64,000 nt of DNA. Origin: SLST01 sp046538735 (GTDB taxonomy: Bacteria > Spirochaetota > Spirochaetia > DSM-27196 > SLST01). Made by a program: the position numbers and the translations under genes. The stretch lies in contig JBKHII010000005.1 of the NCBI GenBank assembly GCA_046538735.1, positions 22,535 to 86,534 of the forward strand, in the 5' to 3' direction. Shown in pieces: positions 42,391-52,000 of the stretch. The notes under the pieces were generated by a model. That model had not been told where the DNA came from, made no database searches, and saw only the letters and a program-made list of their open reading frames with translations. Numbering within the stretch: position 1 is the first letter of the stretch; every line of letters starts with the position of its first letter.

Positions 42391-43170
42391 ATGTACGACT
42401 TTGCTCTGCGGGTGCTCGACCCTATCTCCCTGGGGGGTGTCCTGATCGCGCTCTGGGTCGCCGTCATGATTTCGGTTCCCATCGTCCGCTGGATCGGCGG
42501 CGAGGGTGCCGAGCACATCGGAATCGCGGCCGGCGTGTTCGCTCAGGTCGCTGCGGTCGTGGCCGTGCTCTTCGCGGGATACGGAGCCGGCGCGGTCATC
42601 GTGATCATCGCGGTTCCCGTTCTCGGATGGGTGAGCGAGGTCGTGGGATCGCGAGCCGGCGTGCCGTTCGGACCCTACCACTACACGGACGTCCTGCAGC
42701 CGCAGGTCGCGCGCGTGCCCGTGCTGATTCCGCTCGCCTGGCTCATGATGATGCCGCCGTCGTGGGCGGTTGGTGCGGTCGTAGCGCCGAACACGCCTGT
42801 CCTGCAGTGGGTGGTGGCGGCGGGGGCCTTCGCCGCGTGGGACGTCTATCTCGATCCGATGATGGTACGCTGGCGCTTCTGGGAGTGGCGTCGCAAGGGA
42901 TTCTACGAGGGTATTCCTCTGGTCAACTTCCTCGGGTGGTTCGCGGTGGCGTTCGCGATCACGGCGTTGCTCGCGTTCCTTGGTCGCACGATCGGCGTAG
43001 CGCTCGTTTCCGGTGTTCCGAGCGCGCCGCTGATCCTCGTCTACGCGGTGACGTGGCTCCTCATGTTCGTGGGGCAGATGCTTTTCTGGAAGCTGCGCGT
43101 ATCAGCAGTCGCGGGGTTTGTTGCGATGGGGCTCTTCGTCGTGTTGGTCGTCTCCCGGGTCGGCCTCTAG
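42391..43170 (+). CDS. cruF: carotenoid biosynthesis membrane protein, CruF (DUF422) family
   Basis: 259 residues with about 7 membrane helices and the DUF422 signature FGPYHYTDVL followed by VPVLIPLAWLMM. CruF-type proteins hydrate the psi end of gamma-carotene to 1'-hydroxy-1',2'-dihydro products; haloarchaeal and Deinococcus relatives act likewise. ATG 2 bp after crtY, so translation is coupled. The gene ends at the base before the mutS stop on the other strand. Together with CrtY it predicts a carotenoid with one beta ring and one hydroxylated psi end. Confidence 0.85.
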   Translation: MYDFALRVLDPISLGGVLIALWVAVMISVPIVRWIGGEGAEHIGIAAGVFAQVAAVVAVLFAGYGAGAVIVIIAVPVLGWVSEVVGSRAGVPFGPYHYTDVLQPQVARVPVLIPLAWLMMMPPSWAVGAVVAPNTPVLQWVVAAGAFAAWDVYLDPMMVRWRFWEWRRKGFYEGIPLVNFLGWFAVAFAITALLAFLGRTIGVALVSGVPSAPLILVYAVTWLLMFVGQMLFWKLRVSAVAGFVAMGLFVVLVVSRVGL

Positions 43171-45783
43171 TCACTCGCCGGAGCGGTTGCGGCGTCGCGA
43201 GAGCTCTTCCTGCCATCGGGCCATCCGGGCAAGCGCGTCCACCGGACGCATCTCGTCAAGATCCGCCACCGCGAGCTCCTGGAGGATGAGCTCGCCCGGC
43301 TCGAAGAGATCGACCTGCGAGCTCTCCAACCGGGGCTCCCGCCGGATCGGTCGCTCGATCTCGGGCTCCTTCCGAGCAAGTATCTCCTCCAGGACTTCCT
43401 GCGCGCGCGAGATCACGGGAAGCGGAACGCCCGCGAGCCGCGCCACATGGATACCGTACGAGTTGTTCGAAGGTCCTTCGCGCACCTGCTTCAGGAAGAC
43501 GATGCGATCGCCGTCCTCGGCGACCGTGAGCGAGAGGTTCACGATCCCGGGCGCATCGATCGCAGTGAGCTCGTGGAAGTGCGTGGCGAACAGCGTGCGA
43601 GCCCTGATCGAGTGTGCGAGGTACTCGGTCACGGCCTGCGCGATCGCCATTCCGTCGTTCGTGCTCGTCCCGCGTCCGATCTCGTCCATGATGACGAGGC
43701 TCCTGCTCGTGGCGGTGCGGAGGATGAACGCCGCCTCGTTCATTTCAACGAGAAAGGTCGACTCTCCCCTCGCGAGGTTGTCGCTCGCCCCTACCCTGCA
43801 GAAGATACGATCCACGACACCGATTTCGGCGTCGTCCGCGGGGACGTAGCCTCCGATCTGCGCGAGCAGGGCGATGAGCGCGGCCTGTCGCAGGTAGGTG
43901 CTCTTGCCTGCCATATTCGGCCCCGTGATCAGCGCGAAGAAGCGATCGCCGGTGTCCAGCCGGATATCGTTCGGGACGAACGACCCGCTCGGAAGGTGCG
44001 CCTCCACCACGGGATGGCGTCCTGACGCTACGAGGAGACGTTCCTCGTTCGTAATACGAGGCGCCGCGTAGCCGCGCACCGTGGCGGTGTGCGCAAGCGA
44101 CTGCAGGACATCGAGCCGGGAGAGACTCGCGGCAAGGTCGAGGATCGGCGCGAGGCTCTCCTTGACGTGCGTGCGGATCTGCAGGAAAAGATCCCGTTCC
44201 AGATCAACGATGCGCTCCGCGGCGTCGTTGAGCGCGCTTTCCAGCTCGGCGAGCCGCTCGGTCGTGAACCGCTCCGAGTTCGCAAGACTCTGCCGCCTGA
44301 TGAAGTGAGGCGGGACGCGTTCGGCGTTCGACTTCGTGACCTCCAGGTAGTGTCCGATGATCTTGTTGTAGCGAACTTTGAGGCTTCCGATTCCCGTTGC
44401 TTCGCGTTCCTGCGAGACGTAGTCCTCCAGGACCCCACGGGAGTTGTCACGGAGCTCGTGGAGTCGGTCGAGCTCAGCGTTGTATCCGGGGCGAATCAGG
44501 CGGCCCTCGGTGAGCAGCGTGGATGGTTCGTCGAGGAGCGAGCGAGCGAGCTCAGCATGAAGGTGAGCGGCCTGCTCGCGCGCCTTGGCGCCGAACTCCC
44601 GGCAGTAGTCGAGCTCCGAGAGCGGCCCGCTGCTCAAGACCTCGGCGAGCGACAGAGCGTGTCCCAGGGAGGTGCGAATCGCCACGAGATCCTTCGCGTG
44701 CGCACGTTCCATCGCGACGCGGCCGGCGAGGCGCTCGAGGTCGAGGACGTGGGCAAGCTCGTCACGCAGGCGGACGAGCTCCCGCTGATTTCGGTAGAGC
44801 ATCGTGACCTGTCGCTGGCGAGCGCGAATCTCGTCCGGGTCACGAAGCGGCGCGAGCAGCCATCGACGCAGGAGCCGCGCCCCCATCGCCGTCCGGGTGA
44901 ACGAGATCGTCTCAAGGACGGTGTAGCGGGCGGACCCGTCGTGGAGATTGGCAACCAGCTCCAGGTTGCGGATCGTGCTCTCGTCCAGCCCCACGCAGTC
45001 CCGGCTCTCATCCACTCGCAGCGAACGGACGTGCGCGAGCGCGCTCTTGGTGTTGTCGTTCACGTAGTCGATCAGGAGTCCCGCGGCGAGCGGGGCCGGC
45101 GAGCCGGCGTCGATCCCGAACGCCTTCAGGTTGAGTACGCCGAGAAGCTTGCAGACTCGTTCGTGCGACGCGGTCGGGTCGAAGTTCCAGTCGGCAAACC
45201 GGTTGACGAGCACGCGTGCTTGCTCGCCGAGCGTGCGCGAAACCGCATCGTCCGCGAGCAGCGACTCCTGGACGAGAACCTCGCTCGGCTGCAGACGCGC
45301 CAGCTCTCGACGAAGGAAGACGCCGGCCTCCGAGCGCGGGCACGAAGCGATTCCGAACTCGCCGGTCGAGAGGTCGAGATACGCGAGCGAGAGGCGGTTG
45401 GGGGTTGCGGCGACCGAGAGGAGGTAGTTGTTCGCGGTCGCCTCAAGGTAGTCCTCTTCGGTTACGGTGCCCGGCGTGACGACCTGTACGACTTCGCGAT
45501 CCGCGAGACCCTTTCCGTCCGGCTGCTTCACCTGCTCGCAGATCGCCACCTTCCTGCCGGCGCGAATGAGGCGCGCGATGTACCCTTTGGCGGCGTGATA
45601 CGGCACGCCGCACATGGGAACACCCTGGCGGCTCGTCAGCGTCAGACCGAGCAGATGCGACGCCTCGGTGGCGTCGTTGCGGAACATCTCGTAGAAGTCG
45701 CCGAGTCTGAAGAACAGTATCGCGTCCCGGTGCTCGTCCTTGATCCGGGCGTACTGCTGCATCATCGGCGTGGCGTCGGGCAT
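43171..45783 (-). CDS. mutS: DNA mismatch repair protein MutS
   Basis: 870 residues with domain I FxE motif (FFRLGDFYEMF: the Phe that stacks on the mismatch and the Glu), clamp and lever domains, and a C-terminal ABC ATPase with Walker A GPNMAGKSTYLRQ and Walker B MDEIGRGT. Full length. ATG overlaps the skp stop by one base. Last gene of tamB-bamA-skp-mutS. MutL is not in the window. Confidence 0.98.
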   Translation of the reverse strand: MPDATPMMQQYARIKDEHRDAILFFRLGDFYEMFRNDATEASHLLGLTLTSRQGVPMCGVPYHAAKGYIARLIRAGRKVAICEQVKQPDGKGLADREVVQVVTPGTVTEEDYLEATANNYLLSVAATPNRLSLAYLDLSTGEFGIASCPRSEAGVFLRRELARLQPSEVLVQESLLADDAVSRTLGEQARVLVNRFADWNFDPTASHERVCKLLGVLNLKAFGIDAGSPAPLAAGLLIDYVNDNTKSALAHVRSLRVDESRDCVGLDESTIRNLELVANLHDGSARYTVLETISFTRTAMGARLLRRWLLAPLRDPDEIRARQRQVTMLYRNQRELVRLRDELAHVLDLERLAGRVAMERAHAKDLVAIRTSLGHALSLAEVLSSGPLSELDYCREFGAKAREQAAHLHAELARSLLDEPSTLLTEGRLIRPGYNAELDRLHELRDNSRGVLEDYVSQEREATGIGSLKVRYNKIIGHYLEVTKSNAERVPPHFIRRQSLANSERFTTERLAELESALNDAAERIVDLERDLFLQIRTHVKESLAPILDLAASLSRLDVLQSLAHTATVRGYAAPRITNEERLLVASGRHPVVEAHLPSGSFVPNDIRLDTGDRFFALITGPNMAGKSTYLRQAALIALLAQIGGYVPADDAEIGVVDRIFCRVGASDNLARGESTFLVEMNEAAFILRTATSRSLVIMDEIGRGTSTNDGMAIAQAVTEYLAHSIRARTLFATHFHELTAIDAPGIVNLSLTVAEDGDRIVFLKQVREGPSNNSYGIHVARLAGVPLPVISRAQEVLEEILARKEPEIERPIRREPRLESSQVDLFEPGELILQELAVADLDEMRPVDALARMARWQEELSRRRNRSGE

Positions 45784-46331
45784 TACCGGAACCTGGCGAG
45801 AAGCTCCTGAATGATCTCTTCGGTGATGTCCACCTCGTCGCTGTACCAGAAGAGCGACGTACCGAGCGCCGTGGACTCGAGAACGACCGTATAGCCGTTG
45901 TCCTGCGCGACGAAGTCAACCGTGTCGTAGAGTTGGTTGTAGAACTCCTCTTCGGCGAGCTCTTCTTCGAGCTGTGCCTGTTCGGCGTACCACCGCTCCC
46001 GCATCGCGGTGATGTCCTCCTCGAGCGCCTGAATGTCCTCGCGAAGTCGCCTCGCGGCCGTTCCGTCGTTCCGGTCGAGGGCATCGGCGCGTCTGCTCTG
46101 ATACTCGGAGAGCGTCTCTTCGGCGAGTAGGAGGTCCGTTCTGAACCTCTCTTCCGCCTCGCGGTACTCGCGCACCGCGGCGGAGTCCTGATAGAAGCTG
46201 AGCACGACCTGATTCATGTCGAATACTGCTACCGTGGTCAGCTGCTGCGTGTACGCGACGCCGGCTACCACGAAGAGCAGTGCCGGGATCACGATCCGTT
46301 GAGTGCGGTTCCCTGCCCGCAAAGCTTTCAT
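45783..46331 (-). CDS. skp: periplasmic chaperone Skp/OmpH
   Basis: 182 residues: signal peptide (hydrophobic core IVIPALLFVVAGVAYTQQ), then VAVFDMNQVVLSFYQDS and a long charged coiled coil (about 60-140), the Skp tentacle architecture. Skp holds unfolded outer-membrane proteins for BamA. Start chosen at 46331 because AAGGAG lies 7 nt before it; an ATG 6 bp upstream is too close. 11 bp after bamA, the order bamA-skp being conserved widely. Confidence 0.92.
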   Translation of the reverse strand: MKALRAGNRTQRIVIPALLFVVAGVAYTQQLTTVAVFDMNQVVLSFYQDSAAVREYREAEERFRTDLLLAEETLSEYQSRRADALDRNDGTAARRLREDIQALEEDITAMRERWYAEQAQLEEELAEEEFYNQLYDTVDFVAQDNGYTVVLESTALGTSLFWYSDEVDITEEIIQELLARFR

Positions 46332-46342
46332 CCTCATGCTCC

Positions 46343-48982
46343 TTAGAAGAGTAGATCCGTTCCGATCGCGAATACGAAGTCGAGACCGCCTGCGTAGTTC
46401 GGAGCGTCGGTATCGCCGAACCGGAAGAGGTCGCCTTCCTGCCACTCAATCTCGCCCGAATCGTTGAATCGGAAGCGCTTCGCGAGGTAGAGCCGAATCG
46501 GGAACTGCGGAATCGTGAAACGTATTCCGCCGCCGAATCCGAACAGCATATTGCTGATACCGAGGTTTCCGATCTGCGACGGCTCGTCCCAGACGGCAAC
46601 GGCATCGAAGAAAAGCTCGCTCCATAGGAGCTGTTCAACGATGGGGGTTCGCAGCTCGACCCAGTTGTTCCAACGAGCCTCGGCGCCGGATCTCACGTCC
46701 CACCCGCGGCCGATGTACATCGGATTCGTGGAAAGCAGGTCCGATCCCGCGACCGGTTGGTCGAGGTCGGCGTAGCGGTCGGGAACCCAGAACGTGGGGA
46801 GGATGAACGACATGCCGGAATGCGCCGCGAGCACCGTCTTCCAGTTCCACCACTCGACAACCGGGATGTCCCACAAGGTCAGGTAGCCCTCTGCGCGCGA
46901 GTCGGTCCGAATGAAATGGCGATCGCCGAGCAGGAAGCCTCCGGTGAATGCGACGTCCTGGCTGAGCAGGTATCCCGAGGACGGCGCGAGGTAGATACCG
47001 CGGCGCCGGTCGAGCGAGGCGCTGATCCCCCATTTGTTGACGAACTGCCACTCGTCCAGGTTCGCGCGCAGGTCGGCGTTGTACGGACGAACCTGTTGTG
47101 GGTCGTACCCTACGTAGTTCAGCGACGATCTGAGCGATGTGGAGAGTGCAAGCGTTCCGAGCGAGGTTCGGAATCGGTAGCCGGTGTTGGCGCCGATTGA
47201 GATGCTCCACTCCACGTAGTCCATCAGGTACTCGCTCGGAATGTCCGATACCGTGCCTCCGGCGTACTCGTAGTCGGTGACGAGGTCGTACTCAGCAATC
47301 GCGCCGGCCGTGGCCTCATCAGGGAAGATGTCGCCGGCCTGGTACGTGGTGCCTTCATACACGGTTTCGCGACTGAAGACGTAGTAGCCCTGGAACGGGT
47401 CGGGGACTGCGTTCGGATCGTCCTCGGAGAAGACCGGCCCGAGGATATCCTGCGGGACGCCGCTTTGAACCGACCGGTTGACCGTGAGGTCGGCGCCGAG
47501 CGACCACCGCTGGTCCGCGAACCATCGCTCGAGGAAGTTCACCGAAACCATCTGCTCGATCGGGGACGCCTGGAGCTGGAAGCCGAAGGTCTGACCCTGC
47601 CCGCGGAAATTGCTGTCCTGCCACCCGATCTGGCCGGCAACGGGGAAGTCCGAACTCCCGCCGAAGCTGACGCCGAAGACGATGTTCGCCGTCTGAGCCT
47701 CCTCTACGTTGATGATGAGGTCCATGAGACCTTCCACGCTGCCGTAGGGCATCTCCGGGTTGACCGCGGAGAAGTACTGGAGGCTCATGAGATTCTGAAC
47801 GCCTTCACGTATCTTGGCGATACTGAAGACGTCTCCGACCTGGAGCGGAATCTCGCGGAGGATCACTTCGTCCGCCGTCTTGTCGTTTCCGCGGATGATG
47901 ATGTTCTCGATGTGCGCGCGGGGTTGTTCCTGGATTTGCATCGTGTACGAGATCGAGAGAAGCTCCTCGTCGCGCTCCTCGGTCACGTTGAAGTCGTTGT
48001 AGATGTAGCCGTTCTGGTAGTATTGGTCCTGGACGAGCGTGAGACCGTCCTGCAGACGAATCGCGTTGAGGATGCTCCCTTCGCTCAGGCGAACCTGCGC
48101 ATCGAGCTCCTCATCCGTGAAGATCGTGTTTCCCTCGAACGAGATGCCACCGAACGTATACTGGTTTCCCTCCTCCACGTAGACGGTGAGAATGAGAAAG
48201 GTCCGTTCGTTCTCCTCGTCGCGCTCCGTCTCCTGGACCACGTCCACGACCTCCGCGTCCACGTAGCCGCGCTCGCGGTAGTAGTTCTCGATGCGTAACC
48301 GGTCCTCTTCGAGGACCCGGTCCTGGAAGACGCCGGCGTTGAAGATACTCTGTGTTTTCGTCTCCATCTGGCCGCGCAGGGTCGAGGCGGAGGCGTAGCT
48401 GTTGCCGGAGAAGTTGATCTCGCGGACGGTGACCTGCGTCCCTTCGCTGATCGTGAAGATGACCGCGTGGCGGGTCTCGTCGCCCTCTTCGGTCTCCTCC
48501 ACTCTGCTCGAGACCTCCACGTCCGGGTAGCCGCGCTCGAGATAGAGATCCACGATTGCCTGCTCGTCCACCCGGCGTTGCGCCATCGTGATCATGTCGC
48601 CTTGCGTGAGCAGAATCTCGGCGAGCAAGTCGGCGGTCCGAATACGCCGGTTTCCGACGAACCGGATCTCGTCCACCGTAGGCCGCTCCTCGACCGTGAA
48701 GCGAAGAACCACGCCGCCGCCGCTCTCGGGTCGAACCGCCTCCGGCACGATACTGGTGAAGAAGTCGAGCGCGTAAAGCCGGCGCTGGAGCTCGAGGAAG
48801 TCGCGGTCGGTGAAGGGCTCCCCGATGTACGGCTCCACGATGGGCCGTAGCTCACCTTCGGAGACCGAGGACAGCCCCACGAAGCGAATATCGGTGATCG
48901 TCTCGCCCACGTACCAATCGTTGTCCTGAGCGAACAGGGGTACGGAGATGAGGATGAGTAGAATAGCCAGAATCCGTCGCAT
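46343..48982 (-). CDS. bamA: outer membrane assembly protein BamA
   Basis: About 879 residues: signal peptide, five POTRA domains (about 25-430; recurrent VxxIxFxGNxxxxxxxL such as RFVGNRRIRTADLLAEIL), then an outer-membrane beta barrel ending GTDLLF with the terminal aromatic typical of Omp85. GGGAG lies before the ATG at 48982; a GTG 15 bp upstream would be an alternative. Follows tamB by 28 bp, linking both Omp85 pathway parts in one transcript. Confidence 0.96.
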   Translation of the reverse strand: MRRILAILLILISVPLFAQDNDWYVGETITDIRFVGLSSVSEGELRPIVEPYIGEPFTDRDFLELQRRLYALDFFTSIVPEAVRPESGGGVVLRFTVEERPTVDEIRFVGNRRIRTADLLAEILLTQGDMITMAQRRVDEQAIVDLYLERGYPDVEVSSRVEETEEGDETRHAVIFTISEGTQVTVREINFSGNSYASASTLRGQMETKTQSIFNAGVFQDRVLEEDRLRIENYYRERGYVDAEVVDVVQETERDEENERTFLILTVYVEEGNQYTFGGISFEGNTIFTDEELDAQVRLSEGSILNAIRLQDGLTLVQDQYYQNGYIYNDFNVTEERDEELLSISYTMQIQEQPRAHIENIIIRGNDKTADEVILREIPLQVGDVFSIAKIREGVQNLMSLQYFSAVNPEMPYGSVEGLMDLIINVEEAQTANIVFGVSFGGSSDFPVAGQIGWQDSNFRGQGQTFGFQLQASPIEQMVSVNFLERWFADQRWSLGADLTVNRSVQSGVPQDILGPVFSEDDPNAVPDPFQGYYVFSRETVYEGTTYQAGDIFPDEATAGAIAEYDLVTDYEYAGGTVSDIPSEYLMDYVEWSISIGANTGYRFRTSLGTLALSTSLRSSLNYVGYDPQQVRPYNADLRANLDEWQFVNKWGISASLDRRRGIYLAPSSGYLLSQDVAFTGGFLLGDRHFIRTDSRAEGYLTLWDIPVVEWWNWKTVLAAHSGMSFILPTFWVPDRYADLDQPVAGSDLLSTNPMYIGRGWDVRSGAEARWNNWVELRTPIVEQLLWSELFFDAVAVWDEPSQIGNLGISNMLFGFGGGIRFTIPQFPIRLYLAKRFRFNDSGEIEWQEGDLFRFGDTDAPNYAGGLDFVFAIGTDLLF

Positions 48983-49010
48983 GTAATCTCCCGTCACCTG
49001 AGTATACCCG

Positions 49011-52000
49011 TTAGTACGAGTAATCCCAGGAGAAGCTGATCGTGTTATCGGAGAGGAACAGGCTCTCCCAGTCGCGGGGCGACCATGTCCACTCGAGCAA
49101 GAAGAACGGAGTCTGCCATTCGAGTCCCACGTCCCAGTCGATCTCGATACCCGCGAGGCTCTGCGATCCGGTCGCAGACGGCTCGGGAGCGCTGAGCTGT
49201 ACGAGCATCTCCGCGAAGAGGTCCGTCCCTAAGTACTTACCCACAAAAAGCGTTGTGTTGTCGAGATACTGTCCAAGAGAGGGCACTTGATTGTCAAGTG
49301 GGTAGACACCGTCGGGATCGATCGCACCTCGAAGCAGCTGCTGGAAGAGCTGCGTCCGAATGCTGAACAGATCCAGCGACAAGGCATCGCGGACCGAGTT
49401 CTCGAAGCCGCGTATGATCGCGAACTGGCTCACGACGTCGCTCGCGAGCCATGCAGCGTCCTCCAGGTCGATCGGACCGCCGCTCTCACTCACGAAGACG
49501 TTGCCGCCCAGAAGCGCAAGAATCGCTGCCTCGCTCAGCGGCGGATCGCTCCGCCACTGCGGCGCGAACTCGCTCAGCGGGCGTTCGTCCGCCACGAGGT
49601 AGATCGTCACCGGCCCCTCGTCCGCGACCTCACGGATCTCCGCGTTCACCGTGAGCAGCGGATCGAACTCCTGTTGGTCCTCGTCGAAGGTGATCCGCCC
49701 TTCCCGAATGTAGAAGCTGCGGTCGAAGTAGAAGACCTCTCCGCCCTGAATCTCTACGCCGCCGGTCACCGAGAAGGTGCCCGCTGCGCCGTCGTAGACG
49801 ATGCGCACGGATTCGTCCACGTCCGCGAAGCCTCGGAGGATCGGCAGCGCGTCCGTGGGCCATTGGAACTGAACGCCGCGATCGGTGTGGATCGTGATGT
49901 CCACGCGCGTCTCAGGCGGCTGCCGGTCGGTCGCGCCGCTCTCCGGTCGCTCGGTGAGCGTGATCGTCGTGGAGGATGCGGTCACGCTGCCGGATATCCG
50001 GGTAGAGCCCCGGTCGCCGTCTATCGTGATGGTCCCCGTGGCCTCACCTTCTACCATCACGCCGCCGAAATCGTTGGCAACGCGCACATTCGAGTCGTCC
50101 TCGGTCGCGATCGACACGCGGAACGCCTCCGGCAACCAGCGGTTGAGCGTGGCCTGCATCGAGACGCGCGCGCGCGCGGGGCCCGCGGATACCGTGGACT
50201 CGCGAACGGTGAGGATCTTCTCGTCGAAGACGAGGAAGGTCCGCGCAGGTCCGAGTGTGTCCGGGATGATGCTCAAGTCGGCGGTGACGTCCTCGGCAAC
50301 AAGGGTGCCGTAGAAGTCGGGGTCGTTGACCGGTCCAACGATCCGAACACTGCCGGTGCCCACGCCGCCGGTGAAGATGAAGTCGGGCGTTGCGATGATC
50401 GACCACAAGCGCGGCACATCCGCCCAGACATTCGTCAGGTCGGCCTCGATCGATCCGCCCTCGAGAAAGCCGACGGCATCGAACCGGATCGGGATCGGCG
50501 AACCGAAGCGACCTTCGAATGCGCCGTCCGGTCCGAGCGACGCGACGATTGCGTCGTTCGGACCGCCGGAGATCGACGTCGTGCCCGCCGCGCGAGCGAT
50601 GCGGAACTCCCACGCCGAGGGGAGATCCTCCTGGACTGGGAGATCGGAGAGCAGGACCGTTCCGTTGAAATCGGACTCGGCCACGTCGGCGAGATCTCGG
50701 AGGTCTTCGAACGCGCCGGCGACCTGTACCCCGACCGGAACGTCGCCCTCTTCGCCCGGTTGCACGACCGTTCCCGAGAGGCTGAGCGATCCGTCGGCGG
50801 TCGAAAGGACGCCGCTCACGCCCTCGGCACGACTGCGCACATATCGTCCGGACGCATCCACCACGCGAATAGCATCAGGATCGATCTCGACCGTCGCGCG
50901 AAGCTCCACGGGGTCGGTGTTGAATCGACCGTCCACGAGCGCGCCGCTCACGCGCGTTGAGAGCGCGTCCAGCGGTCCTGCTACCTGGATACCGCCGGTC
51001 AACGCTCCCCGCACCGTCTCGATCCCGAGGCGTCGGATTGGGAGCGATTGCAGGGAGGCCGAGGCGTCCAGACGACCATCGGCGAGCGAGGCGCTGATCT
51101 CGTACGCCTCGGGTTGATCGTTACCGGCGGGCGCGTCCGACGGCGCCTCCGCCGGCGACGGTCCCGCGTCCGTCTCGGAGAGGACGAGCGCGACCGTCCC
51201 GCTTGGCGACGGGAGATCCCACGAGACCTCCCCGTTGCCGGTGAGCTCCGAGAACGCGTCGGAGTACGACAGGCGGGCAATCCGACCGCCCGAGTCGGAG
51301 AACGAGCCGCGCACGCCGATGCGCGCGGACGGCACGGTAGCGATCGGAACGCCGCGTGCATCAAGGTCGTCCACGTTGACGGTCCAGTCGTCCGGAGAGA
51401 AGTAGTACCCGTTTGCGGCGAAGGCCAGGCTGCTCTCGTCCGGTCCCTGCAGCGGCAGCGGAATGTCGCCGCTCGCACGGAAGATTAGCTCCCCGCGTTC
51501 TCCGAAGTAGAAGCGAGCGTCCACGTCGTACAATCCGCGAATCGCCAGGCTGTTTGACGGGTCGAGCACGCCGCTGAACCGGTAGGCGACGTCTTCCACG
51601 ACCACATCGCTCTCGAACGCGATCGTCCCGCCGTTGCGAACCAGGGCGGAGAAGTCGCCACGACCGCTGTACCCATGGTATCCGGCGGTGACGTCCCGGA
51701 CGAGGAGGTCGCCGTCGTCGTAGGCGAGCGAGAACGAGAGGTGGTCGCTCGGGATCGCCGAGTCGAAGGCGTAGAACAGGGGAACGTCCACGCTCAGACC
51801 GTCGGTGAGGTCGACGATCGCCCGGGCGTCGACCACGGTGGAATCGGGCAGCATCGAGAGGTCGGGGACGGAGAGATCGGGGAGAATCGCATCCTGGATT
51901 CGGAGGAGCGGCTCGGGGCGGACGTGCCGCGCGTCCACGCGCGCCGACCGGAGCGTTCCGTCGGGCTCGTGCAGCGTCTCGATCTCCAGACGCGACGCCC

